Shown here one piece after another: positions 1-8,674 of a DNA stretch of 41,607 nt. The stretch lies in NCBI GenBank assembly GCA_937898525.1, contig CALCBC010000056.1:1-41607 (forward strand), written 5' to 3'. The notes under the pieces were generated by a model. The model was given only the letters and a program-made list of their open reading frames with translations, had not been told where the DNA came from and ran no database searches. This DNA is from an uncultured Sphingomonadales bacterium (GTDB lineage: Bacteria > Pseudomonadota > Alphaproteobacteria > Sphingomonadales > Sphingomonadaceae). The stretch's first letter is position 1. Every line of letters starts with the position of its first letter. The position numbers were made by a program, and so were the translations under genes.

Positions 1-261
1 TTCGGCGTCACGGTCGGCTTCGACAGCTTCGACGAGCTGCGCGCAGCGATGATCGCCGAAGTGCCGTCGCTCGGCCGCGAGGGGCTGGCCGATTACGGTG
101 CGCTGCCGAAGGCCGACGCGAAGGCCAGGGCCGAGGGCAGGATCGGCTATCCGATCAAGGATTTCTACCTGACCAACCCGATCGCCCGCGCGGCGCCGAC
201 GATGCAGCGCTGCTCGGCCGAGCTGCTTCACGGCGAGGACCTGGCGGAGGCGGCGGAATGA
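1..261 (+). CDS. nuoG: NADH-quinone oxidoreductase subunit G, C-terminal fragment
   Basis: This is the 3' end of a gene that begins before the window; the frame is open from base 1 and ends with TGA at 259-261, giving 86 residues. NuoG is the large iron-sulfur subunit in the peripheral arm of complex I and passes electrons from the NuoEF module toward NuoI. The visible tail, which contains the phrase IKDFYLTNPIARAA followed by MQRCS, resembles the usual C-terminus of alphaproteobacterial NuoG. The cysteine clusters that define the protein lie upstream and cannot be seen. Identification rests mainly on this tail and on nuoH-N following in order. There is no sign of truncation other than the window edge. 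Confidence 0.85.
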   Translation, partial: FGVTVGFDSFDELRAAMIAEVPSLGREGLADYGALPKADAKARAEGRIGYPIKDFYLTNPIARAAPTMQRCSAELLHGEDLAEAAE

Positions 262-272
262 GCATGCAAGCC

Positions 273-418
273 TTCGTCATTACCGCGAATGCGGGAACCG
301 AACATTTTCGCGCCGAGATCGCAGAGAACGCAGAGATGTCTCCGTTCTTCTCCGCGTCCTCTGCGCCTTCTGCGCGATCCGATTCCTACTGGCCCCCCCG
401 GTCCGCGGGGATGACGAA
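273..418. repeat. Palindromic intergenic repeat (MITE/REP-like) between nuoG and nuoH
   Basis: The outer ends are inverted copies of TTCGTCAT (273-280 and 411-418). Each is followed inward by a GC-rich mini-palindrome of the kind seen in the widespread bacterial repeat with the core GTCATTCCCGCG. Inside these is a second inverted pair built from CGCAGAGAACGCAGAG (320-335) and CTCTGCGCCTTCTGCG (359-374). The whole element could fold into one long imperfect hairpin in DNA or in the nuo mRNA. It fills most of the 175-bp gap between nuoG and nuoH, which is far longer than the other gaps in this operon. No transposase is encoded. A 60-codon frame across it has no protein character. Confidence 0.65.
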
Positions 419-436
419 TGAAGGGGAAACGGGACT

Positions 437-1489
437 GTGACCCAGTTCTTCCAATCCCTCGGCATGACCTACGAATGGGCGTGGTTCGTCGCGACCATCG
501 CCGGGATCCTGCTGATCGCGCTGCCGCTGATGCTGGCCGTGGCGATGATCATCTACGTCGACCGCAAGATCTGGGCGGCGATGGCGCTCCGCCGCGGCCC
601 GAACGTCGTCGGCCCGTTCGGTCTGCTGCAGAGCTTTGCCGACGGCCTGAAGGTGTTCCTGCAGGAGACGATCATCCCGGCGGCTGCGAACAAGGGCATC
701 TTCCTGATCGCGCCAATCATCACCTTCACCGTCGCCCTGATGGCCTGGGCGGTGATCCCGTTCAACGCGGGCGCGGTCCTCGCCGACATCAACGTCGGGC
801 TGCTATACATCCTCGCGATCAGCTCGCTCGGTGTTTACGGCGTCGTCATGTCGGGTTGGGCTTCAAACTCGAAGTACCCGTTCTTCAGTGCGATGCGCGC
901 CGCTGCTCAGATGATCTCTTACGAGGTCTCGATCGGCTTCATCCTGATCTGCGTGGTGCTGTGGGCCGGCACGTTCAACCTCAACGGCATCATCGAGGCG
1001 CAGCGCGGGCACGGGCTCGGGCTGGTGAACGGGTTCGCCTTCAACCTGCTGCTGTTCCCGATGTGGGTCGTGTTCCTGATCTCCTCGCTGGCCGAGACCG
1101 CGCGCGCGCCGTTCGACCTGACCGAGGCGGAATCGGAGCTCGTCGCCGGCTACCAGACCGAATACTCGTCGATGAGCTTCGCGCTCTTCTGGCTTGGCGA
1201 GTACGCCAACGTGCTCTTGATGTGCGCGCTCAACGCGATCCTGTTCTTCGGCGGCTGGCTGCCCCCGCTCGACTGGGAGCCGCTCTATCTGATCCCCGGC
1301 TGGATCTGGTTCTTCGCCAAGATATTCCTGTTCTTCTTCATCTTCAGCTGGGTCAAGGCGACCGTGCCGCGGTTCCGCTATGACCAGCTCATGCGCCTCG
1401 GCTGGAAGGTGTTCCTGCCGCTCAGTCTGGTGTTCGTGGTGCTCGTCTCCGGCTGGCTGATGTTTACCCGTTACGGAGTGCCGGCATGA
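437..1489 (+). CDS. nuoH: NADH-quinone oxidoreductase subunit H
   Basis: NuoH is the membrane subunit that joins the peripheral and membrane arms of complex I and forms part of the quinone chamber. The 350-residue product has about eight hydrophobic segments. It carries the strongly conserved charged loop around LAETARAPFDLTEAESELV, which lines the quinone site, and the early motif DRKIWAAMALRRGPN. The start is GTG at 437, with a purine-rich AAGGGG about ten bases upstream; an ATG at 467 is a weaker alternative because it would cut the N-terminus. The stop overlaps nuoI by 4 bp. The gene lies directly after the palindromic repeat, so its translation may depend less on coupling to nuoG. Confidence 0.97.
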   Translation: MTQFFQSLGMTYEWAWFVATIAGILLIALPLMLAVAMIIYVDRKIWAAMALRRGPNVVGPFGLLQSFADGLKVFLQETIIPAAANKGIFLIAPIITFTVALMAWAVIPFNAGAVLADINVGLLYILAISSLGVYGVVMSGWASNSKYPFFSAMRAAAQMISYEVSIGFILICVVLWAGTFNLNGIIEAQRGHGLGLVNGFAFNLLLFPMWVVFLISSLAETARAPFDLTEAESELVAGYQTEYSSMSFALFWLGEYANVLLMCALNAILFFGGWLPPLDWEPLYLIPGWIWFFAKIFLFFFIFSWVKATVPRFRYDQLMRLGWKVFLPLSLVFVVLVSGWLMFTRYGVPA

Positions 1490-1971
1490 CCGTCGCCCAG
1501 CTCATCAAGTCGTTCACGCTGTGGGAGTTCATCCAGGCGCACTGGCTGACGCTGAAGTACTTCTTCAAGCCCAAGGCGACGATCAACTACCCGTACGAGA
1601 AGAACCCGCTCAGCCCGCGGTTCCGCGGCGAGCACGCGCTGCGTCGCTATCCGAACGGCGAAGAGCGCTGCATCGCCTGCAAGCTGTGCGAGGCGATCTG
1701 CCCGGCGCAGGCGATCACGATCGAGGCCGAGCCGCGCGAGGACGGCAGCCGCCGCACCACGCGCTACGACATCGACATGACGAAGTGCATCTACTGCGGC
1801 TTCTGCCAGGAGGCATGCCCGGTCGATGCGATCGTCGAAGGGCCGAACCTCGACTACTCCACGGAGACGCGCGAGGAACTGCTCTACGACAAGGCGAAAC
1901 TGCTGGCCAACGGGGACAAGTGGGAGCGCGCCATCGCCGCGAACCTTGAAGCCGATGCGCCCTATCGCTAG
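1486..1971 (+). CDS. nuoI: NADH-quinone oxidoreductase subunit I
   Basis: NuoI is the ferredoxin-like subunit that holds clusters N6a and N6b and relays electrons toward the terminal cluster N2 and quinone. The 161-residue protein shows two complete [4Fe-4S] motifs: Cys62, 65, 68 and 72 (CIACKLCEAIC) and Cys101, 104, 107 and 111 (CIYCGFCQEAC), each followed by Pro. The N-terminal 30 residues form the amphipathic membrane-contact helix expected for this subunit. Length and motif spacing are normal for the 8Fe family. The start codon overlaps the nuoH stop (ATGA), indicating translational coupling; nuoJ follows 15 bp later. Confidence 0.98.
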   Translation: MTVAQLIKSFTLWEFIQAHWLTLKYFFKPKATINYPYEKNPLSPRFRGEHALRRYPNGEERCIACKLCEAICPAQAITIEAEPREDGSRRTTRYDIDMTKCIYCGFCQEACPVDAIVEGPNLDYSTETREELLYDKAKLLANGDKWERAIAANLEADAPYR

Positions 1972-1986
1972 GCGGCGCGCGTCCAG

Positions 1987-2607
1987 ATGATTCAGCTCCT
2001 CGCCTTCTACCTGTTCGCCTTTCTGGTTATCGCCTCGGGCGCGATGACGATCCTTGCGCGCAACCCGGTGCACTCGGTGCTCTGGCTGATTCTCGCGTTC
2101 TTCAATGCGGCCGGCCTGATGGTCATCGTCGGCGCCGAATTCATCGCCATGCTGCTGGTGATCGTCTACGTCGGCGCGGTCGCGGTGCTGTTCCTGTTCG
2201 TGGTGATGATGCTCGACATCGATTTCGCCGAGCTGCGCGCTGGCTTCATCAGGAACTTCCCGCTCGGCATCGCCATCGCGCTGGTGCTGCTCGCCGAGCT
2301 CATTTTCGGCATCGGCGCCTACAAGGCCGGCGGACTCGAGCTCGGCACGCCCGACGGCGCCGCAGCGCCGCTGCTCGGCGAGAGCAACATCGAGAGCATC
2401 GGCGCGATGCTCTATGGCCGCTACCTGTTCCTGTTCGAGACTGCCGGCATCATCCTGCTGGTGGCGATGGTCGGGGCGATCGTGCTGACCCACCGCGGCG
2501 CCCGCGCCCCGCGGGGGCAGCAGAACATCGGCAAGCAGATCGCCCGCCGGCCCGAGGAAGCCGTCGTCAACACCAAGCCCGAGGTCGGGCAGGGGGTGCA
2601 GCTGTGA
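1987..2607 (+). CDS. nuoJ: NADH-quinone oxidoreductase subunit J
   Basis: NuoJ is a five-helix membrane subunit in the part of complex I that links quinone chemistry to the proton channels. The 206-residue product has five hydrophobic stretches. It includes the conserved third-helix region around MLLVIVYVGAVAVLFLFVVMML, where the family has its pi-bulge and proton-path residues. A polar C-terminal tail of about 35 residues, rich in Arg and Gln, extends beyond the last helix, as is common in alphaproteobacteria. The last codons overlap the nuoK start by 4 bp. Position between nuoI and nuoK supports the call. Confidence 0.97.
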   Translation: MIQLLAFYLFAFLVIASGAMTILARNPVHSVLWLILAFFNAAGLMVIVGAEFIAMLLVIVYVGAVAVLFLFVVMMLDIDFAELRAGFIRNFPLGIAIALVLLAELIFGIGAYKAGGLELGTPDGAAAPLLGESNIESIGAMLYGRYLFLFETAGIILLVAMVGAIVLTHRGARAPRGQQNIGKQIARRPEEAVVNTKPEVGQGVQL

Positions 2608-2909
2608 TCGGCATCGAACACTACGTCTTCGTCAGCTCGATCCTGTTCGTACTCGGCGTGCTCGGCATCTTCCTCAACCGCAAGAACGTCATCGTCATCC
2701 TGATGGCGATCGAGCTGATCCTGCTCGCGGTGAACATCAACCTGGTCGCGTTCAGTGCCTTCCTCGGCGACCTGACCGGACAGATCTTCGCGATGTTCGT
2801 GCTGACCGTCGCTGCCGGCGAGGCGGCGATCGGGCTCGCGATCCTGGTCATCTACTTCCGCAGCCGCGGCACGATCGCGGTCGACAGCGTCGACCATCTG
2901 AAGGGATAA
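2604..2909 (+). CDS. nuoK: NADH-quinone oxidoreductase subunit K
   Basis: NuoK is the small, three-helix, MrpC-like subunit of complex I. The 101-residue length is exactly typical. Two buried acidic residues used in proton transfer are visible: the Glu in MAIELILLAVN and the Glu in AAGEAAIGLAI. The gene starts with GTG, overlapping the nuoJ stop by 4 bp, and is followed by nuoL after 3 bp. There is nothing unusual in length or composition. Confidence 0.97.
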   Translation: MIGIEHYVFVSSILFVLGVLGIFLNRKNVIVILMAIELILLAVNINLVAFSAFLGDLTGQIFAMFVLTVAAGEAAIGLAILVIYFRSRGTIAVDSVDHLKG

Positions 2910-2912
2910 GGC

Positions 2913-4955
2913 GTGCCCTCGATCCTGATCATCGTCTTCGGGCCCTTGCTCGCGGCCATCGTCGCGGGCCTCGGCAACCGTGCGATCGGCAACACCGTCG
3001 CCAAGTCCGTCACGACCGGTGCGCTGTTCCTGTCGGCGGTGCTGAGCTGGCCGATCTTCCTCGGCTTCATTGCCGGCGACGCCGAGGCAACCGTCGTGCC
3101 GGTACTCCGCTGGGTCGAGAGCGGTGCGCTGACCTTCGACTGGGCGCTGCGCGTCGACGCACTGACCGCCGTGATGCTGGTGGTGATCACCACCGTCTCG
3201 GCGCTCGTGCACCTCTATTCGTGGGGCTACATGGAAGAGGACCCGGACCAGCCGCGGTTCTTCGCCTACCTCTCGCTGTTCACGTTCGCGATGCTGATGC
3301 TCGTGACGGCGGACAACCTCGTGCAGATGTTCTTCGGCTGGGAAGGGGTCGGCCTCGCCAGCTACCTGCTCATCGGCTTCTGGTTCCGCAAGCCGAGCGC
3401 CAACGCCGCGGCGATCAAGGCCTTTGTCGTCAACCGCGTCGGCGATCTCGGCTTCATGCTCGGCATCTTCGGCACCTTCCTGGTGTTCCAGACCGTGTCG
3501 ATCCCCGAGATCCTCGCCGCGGCGCCGGCGATGCAGGGCATCAGCCACATCATCTTCCTCGGGATGCGGCTCGATACGATGACAATCCTGTGCCTGCTGC
3601 TGTTCGTCGGCGCGATGGGCAAGTCGGCGCAGCTCGGGCTGCACACCTGGCTTCCCGACGCGATGGAGGGCCCGACCCCTGTGTCGGCGCTGATCCACGC
3701 GGCGACGATGGTCACCGCGGGCGTGTTCATGGTCTGCCGCCTGTCTCCGATGTTCGAGGCTGCCCCGGTCGCGCTGGGCTTCGTCACCTTCATCGGCGCC
3801 GCGACCTGCTTCTTTGCCGCCACCGTCGGCACCACGCAGTGGGACATCAAGCGGGTCATCGCCTATTCCACCTGCTCGCAGCTCGGCTACATGTTCTTCG
3901 CGGCGGGTGTCGGTGCCTACGGCGCGGCGATGTTCCACCTGTTCACGCACGCCTTCTTCAAGGCGCTGCTGTTCCTCGGCGCGGGCAGCGTGATCCACGC
4001 GATGCACCACGAGCAGGACATGCGCTACTACGGGGCGCTCCGGAAGGAGATCCCGCTGACCTTCTGGGCGATGATGGCCGGCACGCTGGCGATTACCGGT
4101 GTCGGCGTGCTCGGGGTGTTCGGCTTTGCCGGGTTCTATTCGAAGGATGCGATCCTCGAGGCGGCGTTCGCCAGTGGCAGCGAGATCGGACGTACAGCCT
4201 TCTGGCTCGGCGCGTTCGCTGCGCTGCTGACGAGCTTCTACTCGTGGCGGCTGATGTTCCTGACCTTCTGGGGCAAGCCGCGCTGGGCCGAGAGCGAGCA
4301 CATCCAGCACGCGGTCCACGGGCACCACGAGAGCCCCGACGAGGAGCACTCGGCGGACGCAGACGACGATCATGCGCACCATGCCGCGCATGGTGACGGA
4401 ACCGCGGGTTATCACCCGCACGAGAGCCCGTGGACGATGCTCGTGCCACTGGCGCTTCTGTCGGTCGGCGCTGTGTTCGCCGGGTTCGTGTTCCACCACG
4501 CGTTCCTCGAGGACGCGGGCTTCTGGGGCAGCTCGATCGCCTGGAACGAGCACCTGATGCACGCGATGCACGAGGTGCCGCTGTGGGTGAAGCTGACCGC
4601 GACGATCGTCATGCTGATCGGCTTGCTGGTCGCCTGGATGGCCTACATCCGCGACCCGTCGATTCCCGGGCGCATGGCCGAGCAGCTCGGCCCGGTCTAC
4701 CGGTTCCTCTACAACAAATGGTACTTCGACGAGCTGTACCACTTCCTGTTCGTCCGCCCGGCGTTCTGGCTCGGCCGGCTGTTCTGGAAGCGCGGTGATG
4801 TCGGCATCATCGACCGCTTCGGGCCCGATGGCGCGGCATGGGTCGTGCAGCAAGGGTCGGTGTTCGCACGGCGCGTGCAGTCTGGCTACCTGAACACCTA
4901 CGCGCTCGTGATGCTGCTCGGCCTCGTCGCCGCCGTGACCTGGGTGCTTTTCTGA
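2913..4955 (+). CDS. nuoL: NADH-quinone oxidoreductase subunit L
   Basis: NuoL is the distal Mrp-antiporter-like proton pump of complex I and carries the long lateral helix. The 680-residue protein has the antiporter-family core, including the segment TWLPDAMEGPTPVSALIHAA and the conserved Lys in HAFFKALLFLGAGS. The start is GTG at 2913, three bases after nuoK. The protein is longer than the E. coli form, partly because of a loop at about residues 463-506 (bases 4299-4430) that contains 12 His and many Asp and Glu residues between two membrane helices. The C-terminus contains the expected final helices (YKFLYNKWYFDELYH-like region). The stop overlaps the nuoM start (TGATG). Confidence 0.97.
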   Translation: MPSILIIVFGPLLAAIVAGLGNRAIGNTVAKSVTTGALFLSAVLSWPIFLGFIAGDAEATVVPVLRWVESGALTFDWALRVDALTAVMLVVITTVSALVHLYSWGYMEEDPDQPRFFAYLSLFTFAMLMLVTADNLVQMFFGWEGVGLASYLLIGFWFRKPSANAAAIKAFVVNRVGDLGFMLGIFGTFLVFQTVSIPEILAAAPAMQGISHIIFLGMRLDTMTILCLLLFVGAMGKSAQLGLHTWLPDAMEGPTPVSALIHAATMVTAGVFMVCRLSPMFEAAPVALGFVTFIGAATCFFAATVGTTQWDIKRVIAYSTCSQLGYMFFAAGVGAYGAAMFHLFTHAFFKALLFLGAGSVIHAMHHEQDMRYYGALRKEIPLTFWAMMAGTLAITGVGVLGVFGFAGFYSKDAILEAAFASGSEIGRTAFWLGAFAALLTSFYSWRLMFLTFWGKPRWAESEHIQHAVHGHHESPDEEHSADADDDHAHHAAHGDGTAGYHPHESPWTMLVPLALLSVGAVFAGFVFHHAFLEDAGFWGSSIAWNEHLMHAMHEVPLWVKLTATIVMLIGLLVAWMAYIRDPSIPGRMAEQLGPVYRFLYNKWYFDELYHFLFVRPAFWLGRLFWKRGDVGIIDRFGPDGAAWVVQQGSVFARRVQSGYLNTYALVMLLGLVAAVTWVLF

Positions 4956-6481
4956 TGGAGGGCTTTCCGATCCTCTCGGTGATGCTGCTCGTGCCGATGA
5001 TCGGCGCGATCGCCTGCCTGTTCGTCGGCGAGAAGCCGGCGCGGCAGATAGCGCTGGTGGCGACGCTGATCGACCTTGCCCTCGGCATCCTGCTGTGGGC
5101 GAATTACGATATCGGCGGCGCGCAATGGCAGTTCGTCGAGCGTGCTCCGATCTTCGGCCAGTTCTCGTGGGCGCTCGGGATCGACGGCATCGCTCTGATG
5201 CTGATCGTCCTCAGCGTATTCCTGATGCCGATCTGCATCCTCGCCAGCCACTCGATCGACAAGCGCGTCGGCGAGTACATGGCGACCTTCCTGTTCATGG
5301 AAGTGCTGATGATCGGCGTGTTCGCCGCGCAGGACCTGTTCCTGTTCTACATCTTCTTCGAGGCCGGCCTGATCCCGATGTACCTGATCATCGGCATCTG
5401 GGGTGGGGCGAACCGGATATACGCGGCCTACAAGTTCTTCCTCTACACGCTGCTCGGCTCGGTCGTGATGCTGATCGCGATGCTGTGGATGGTCAACGAG
5501 GCCGGCACGACCGACATCCCGACGCTGATGGCCTACGATTTCCCGGTCCAGGCGCAGACCTGGCTGTGGCTCGCGTTCTTCGCCAGCTTCGCGGTGAAGA
5601 TGCCGATGTGGCCGTTGCACACCTGGCTGCCCGACGCGCACGTGCAGGCCCCGACCGCGGGCTCGGTGATCCTCGCCGGCGTGTTGCTGAAGATGGGCGG
5701 CTATGGCTTCATCCGCTTCAGCCTGCCGATGTTCCCCGAGGCGAGCGCGCAGTGGATGTGGCTGATCTTCGCGCTGTCGATGATCGCCGTCGTCGTCACC
5801 AGTCTCATCGCGCTGGTGCAGGAGGACATGAAAAAGTTGATCGCCTACTCGTCGGTCGCGCACATGGCGATCGTCACGGTCGGCCTGTTCGCCTTCAACG
5901 TGCAGGGGTTCGAGGGGGCGATGATCGTCATGCTCTCGCACGGCCTGGTCTCGGGCGCGCTGTTCCTCTGCGTCGGCGTGATCTACGACCGCCTGCACAC
6001 GCGCGAGATCGACCGCTACGGCGGGCTCAGCATCAACATGCCCAAGTACGCCCTGTTCTTCATGCTGTTCACGATGGCATCGATCGGCCTGCCCGGCACA
6101 AGCGGGTTTGTCGGTGAGTTCCTGAGCCTTGCCGGCATCTACCAGGTGTCGAGTTGGGTGACCTTCGTCTGCGCCACCGGCATCATCCTCGGCGCGGCCT
6201 ACATGCTCTACCTCTACTGGCGGATCGCCTTCGGCGTGCAGAAGAACGCCGACGCCGCGGCCATGCCCGACCTGTCGGTGCGCGAATGGCTGATGCTCGG
6301 CCCGATCGCGGCCGCGGTGCTGTGGATGGGCGTCTATCCCGAGAGCTTCCTCGCACCGATGCGCGCCGACATCGCCGCGCTCAACGCCCGTGTGGCGCGA
6401 GCGGCGCCCGAGGGAGATGCGCGCCTCGTGATGGGCGAAGCGGCACGCGCAGTAGCTGAAGCGCACGAGGGGGCGCACTGA
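4955..6481 (+). CDS. nuoM: NADH-quinone oxidoreductase subunit M
   Basis: NuoM is the middle Mrp-antiporter-like proton pump of complex I. The frame is open further upstream, but ATG at 4955 is the right start: it overlaps the nuoL stop and gives the usual hydrophobic N-terminus MEGFPILSVMLLVPMIG and a 508-residue product of normal family length. Conserved features include the Glu in the fifth-helix region (FLFMEVLMIGVF), the channel-lining stretch KMPMWPLHTWLPDAHVQAPT and a later Lys in EDMKKLIAYSSVAHM. The last bases form the ATG of nuoN. The final 35 residues are a polar Ala-, Arg- and Glu-rich tail. Confidence 0.97.
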   Translation: MEGFPILSVMLLVPMIGAIACLFVGEKPARQIALVATLIDLALGILLWANYDIGGAQWQFVERAPIFGQFSWALGIDGIALMLIVLSVFLMPICILASHSIDKRVGEYMATFLFMEVLMIGVFAAQDLFLFYIFFEAGLIPMYLIIGIWGGANRIYAAYKFFLYTLLGSVVMLIAMLWMVNEAGTTDIPTLMAYDFPVQAQTWLWLAFFASFAVKMPMWPLHTWLPDAHVQAPTAGSVILAGVLLKMGGYGFIRFSLPMFPEASAQWMWLIFALSMIAVVVTSLIALVQEDMKKLIAYSSVAHMAIVTVGLFAFNVQGFEGAMIVMLSHGLVSGALFLCVGVIYDRLHTREIDRYGGLSINMPKYALFFMLFTMASIGLPGTSGFVGEFLSLAGIYQVSSWVTFVCATGIILGAAYMLYLYWRIAFGVQKNADAAAMPDLSVREWLMLGPIAAAVLWMGVYPESFLAPMRADIAALNARVARAAPEGDARLVMGEAARAVAEAHEGAH

Positions 6482-7944
6482 TGGACTTCTCCGCTTCCCT
6501 CGCTCTGATCGTTCCCGAGATCGTCCTCTCGCTCTCGGGGCTCGTCCTGCTGCTCGCGGCTGCGTGGGCCGGCGACAAGGCCTCGAGCGCGATCAGCGTG
6601 CTCGCCTGCGTCGCGCTCGGCGCGTGCTTTTTCCTCGTCGCGCCCGCCGTCTGCGCGGGCGCCGCAGGTCCGGATACCGTCGCCTTCTACGGCCAGTTCC
6701 GCGCGGACGCTTTCGCCGGCTTCGCCAAGCTGCTGATCTACGCGGCGAGCGGCGCCGCGCTGGTCGTGGCACCCGCATTCTTCGGCCGGGCCGGTGCGAT
6801 GCGCGCCGAGTACCCGGTGCTGGTGCTGTTCGCCGCGCTCGGCATGAGCATCATGGTTTCCGCAGGAGACCTCGTCACGCTCTACATCGGCCTCGAGCTC
6901 AACTCGCTGTCGGCCTACGTGCTTGCCGCGTTCCTGCGCAGCGACAGCCGCTCGGCCGAGGCGGGCCTCAAGTACTTCGTGCTCGGCGCGCTTGCGAGCG
7001 GCATCCTGCTGTTCGGCATGAGCCTGACCTACGGCTTCACAGGCACGACGAGCTTCGAGGGGGTCGCTGCCGCCCTCGACGGCGGCCTGTCGACGGGCGC
7101 GCTGTTCGGGCTGGTGTTCGTGCTCGCCGGCCTGGCGTTCAAGATCAGCGCGGTGCCGTTCCACATGTGGACGCCCGACGTCTACGAGGGTGCGCCGACA
7201 CCGGTGACGACGTTCTTCGCCAGCGCGCCGAAGGTCGCCGCCGTTGCCCTCACGGCCCGTGTCGCGCTCGAGGCTTTTGGCGGCCATGTCGACGCCTGGC
7301 GCCAGGTGGTGATCTTCGCCGCGCTGGCGTCGATCATCTTCGGCGCCTTCGGGGCGATCGGCCAGCAGAACCTCAAGCGCCTGCTCGCCTACTCGTCGAT
7401 CAACAATGTCGGCTTCATCCTGATCGGCCTCGCCGCGGCCACGCCGGCAGGCGCCAGCGCGATGCTCGTCTATCTCGCGATCTACGTGGCGATGACCGTC
7501 GGCAGCTTCGTCGCGGTGCTGATGCTCAAGACCGAGGACGGCGAGCCGCTCGAGGGCATCCCGGACCTCGCCGGCCTGTCGCGCACTCGGCCGGCGCTGG
7601 CCTGGTGCCTGATGATCCTGATGTTCAGCCTCGCGGGGATCCCGCCGCTGTTCGGCTTCTGGGGCAAGTTCGTCGTGTTCCAGGCGGCCGTCGAAGCCGA
7701 CCTGATGGCGCTGGCCGTGCTCGGCATCGCCGCCTCGGTGATCGGTGCCTACTACTACATCAAGATCGTCAAGGTGATGTTCTTTGACGAGCCGGCCGAC
7801 ACCGTTCGGGGCAATAGCGACTGGGCGCACTGGACCCTGCTGGCGATCAGCACCGTGTTCATGTCACCGCTCGGCTACCTGGCGATCGGGTGGCTCGGTG
7901 CACTGGCGGACGGCGCCGCCGCGGCGCTGCTCCTCCCCGTCTGA
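6481..7944 (+). CDS. nuoN: NADH-quinone oxidoreductase subunit N
   Basis: NuoN is the third Mrp-antiporter-like proton pump of complex I. The 487-residue product has about 14 hydrophobic segments. It carries the family signature around FKISAVPFHMWTPDVYEGAP and the lysine-containing LKRLLAYSSINNVGF. Its ATG shares a base with the nuoM stop, so translation is coupled. This is the last complex I gene; birA begins one base after its stop, so the nuo transcript probably continues into the cofactor genes. Confidence 0.97.
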   Translation: MDFSASLALIVPEIVLSLSGLVLLLAAAWAGDKASSAISVLACVALGACFFLVAPAVCAGAAGPDTVAFYGQFRADAFAGFAKLLIYAASGAALVVAPAFFGRAGAMRAEYPVLVLFAALGMSIMVSAGDLVTLYIGLELNSLSAYVLAAFLRSDSRSAEAGLKYFVLGALASGILLFGMSLTYGFTGTTSFEGVAAALDGGLSTGALFGLVFVLAGLAFKISAVPFHMWTPDVYEGAPTPVTTFFASAPKVAAVALTARVALEAFGGHVDAWRQVVIFAALASIIFGAFGAIGQQNLKRLLAYSSINNVGFILIGLAAATPAGASAMLVYLAIYVAMTVGSFVAVLMLKTEDGEPLEGIPDLAGLSRTRPALAWCLMILMFSLAGIPPLFGFWGKFVVFQAAVEADLMALAVLGIAASVIGAYYYIKIVKVMFFDEPADTVRGNSDWAHWTLLAISTVFMSPLGYLAIGWLGALADGAAAALLLPV

Positions 7945-7945
7945 C

Positions 7946-8671
7946 TTGCCACTCCGCGTCGAGTTCGTCGCAGAGACCGGGTCCACCAGCAGGGACCTCA
8001 TCGACCGGCTCGCCGCGGGCGAGGCGATCGCAGAGGGCTATTGGCTGGTAGCCGACCGGCAGACCGAGGGGCGCGGCCGGCAGGGGCGGAGCTGGCTCGG
8101 TGCGCCGGGCAACTTCATGGGATCGACCGTGGTCAACCTGCAGCCGAGCGATCCGCTTCCGGCAAGCCTCTCGTTCGTCGCCGCGATGGCGACCTACGAA
8201 GTCGTCGTAAGCCACCTGACGGCCCCGCAAACGCTGCTGGTCAAGTGGCCCAACGATCTGATGCTCGGTGGGGCCAAGCTCTCCGGCATCCTGCTCGAAC
8301 GCGTCGGCGATGCGGCGGTAATAGGGATCGGTGTCAATCTCGCCGAGGCGCCGCGCCTCGCCGACAGAACCGCGCGCCACCTCGGCGAAGTCGGTCCGCC
8401 GCCCGAGCGCAATGACTTCGCCCGCAACCTGGCGATGAGCTTCGACCGCGAGCTCGATCGCTGGCGGCAGTTCGGCATCGAGCCACTGTTTGCGCGCCTG
8501 CTCGCGGCCAGCTATCCGCTCGGGTCGAGGCTGACCGTGCACGCCGGCGACGGGACTCGCGTGACCGGCGAGTTCCACGGGCTCGAGGCGGACGGGGCGC
8601 TCCGGCTGCGTCTGGCCGATGGGACCGTCCGTGCGATACACGCGGGCGACGTTACCGAGGAAGGAAGCTGA
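7946..8671 (+). CDS. birA: Biotin--[acetyl-CoA-carboxylase] ligase
   Basis: BirA activates biotin with ATP and attaches it to the carrier-protein lysine of biotin-dependent carboxylases. The catalytic signature GRGRQGRSW is at residues 42-50. The downstream phrases KWPNDLMLGGAKLSGILLE and AVIGIGVNL form the biotin and AMP pocket of the family. The start is TTG at 7946, one base after the nuoN stop; no ATG or GTG lies near, and the conserved fold begins within ten residues. The 241-residue protein lacks the N-terminal winged-helix domain of E. coli BirA, so it is a group I enzyme and not a repressor. A C-terminal SH3-like segment is present. Confidence 0.95.
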   Translation: MPLRVEFVAETGSTSRDLIDRLAAGEAIAEGYWLVADRQTEGRGRQGRSWLGAPGNFMGSTVVNLQPSDPLPASLSFVAAMATYEVVVSHLTAPQTLLVKWPNDLMLGGAKLSGILLERVGDAAVIGIGVNLAEAPRLADRTARHLGEVGPPPERNDFARNLAMSFDRELDRWRQFGIEPLFARLLAASYPLGSRLTVHAGDGTRVTGEFHGLEADGALRLRLADGTVRAIHAGDVTEEGS

Positions 8672-8674
8672 GCC

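Noticed and set aside
258..440. 60-codon frame between nuoG and nuoH
   Set aside because: It is the translation of the palindromic repeat, with Ser- and Pro-rich low-complexity residues and no start context.
2421..4853. 810-codon minus-strand frame opposite nuoJ-nuoL
   Set aside because: An antisense shadow of high-GC genes; composition is dominated by His, Arg, Glu and Asp with no domain.
4898..7830. Long minus-strand frames opposite nuoM and nuoN
   Set aside because: Same shadow effect; the sense frames encode complete, conserved complex I subunits.
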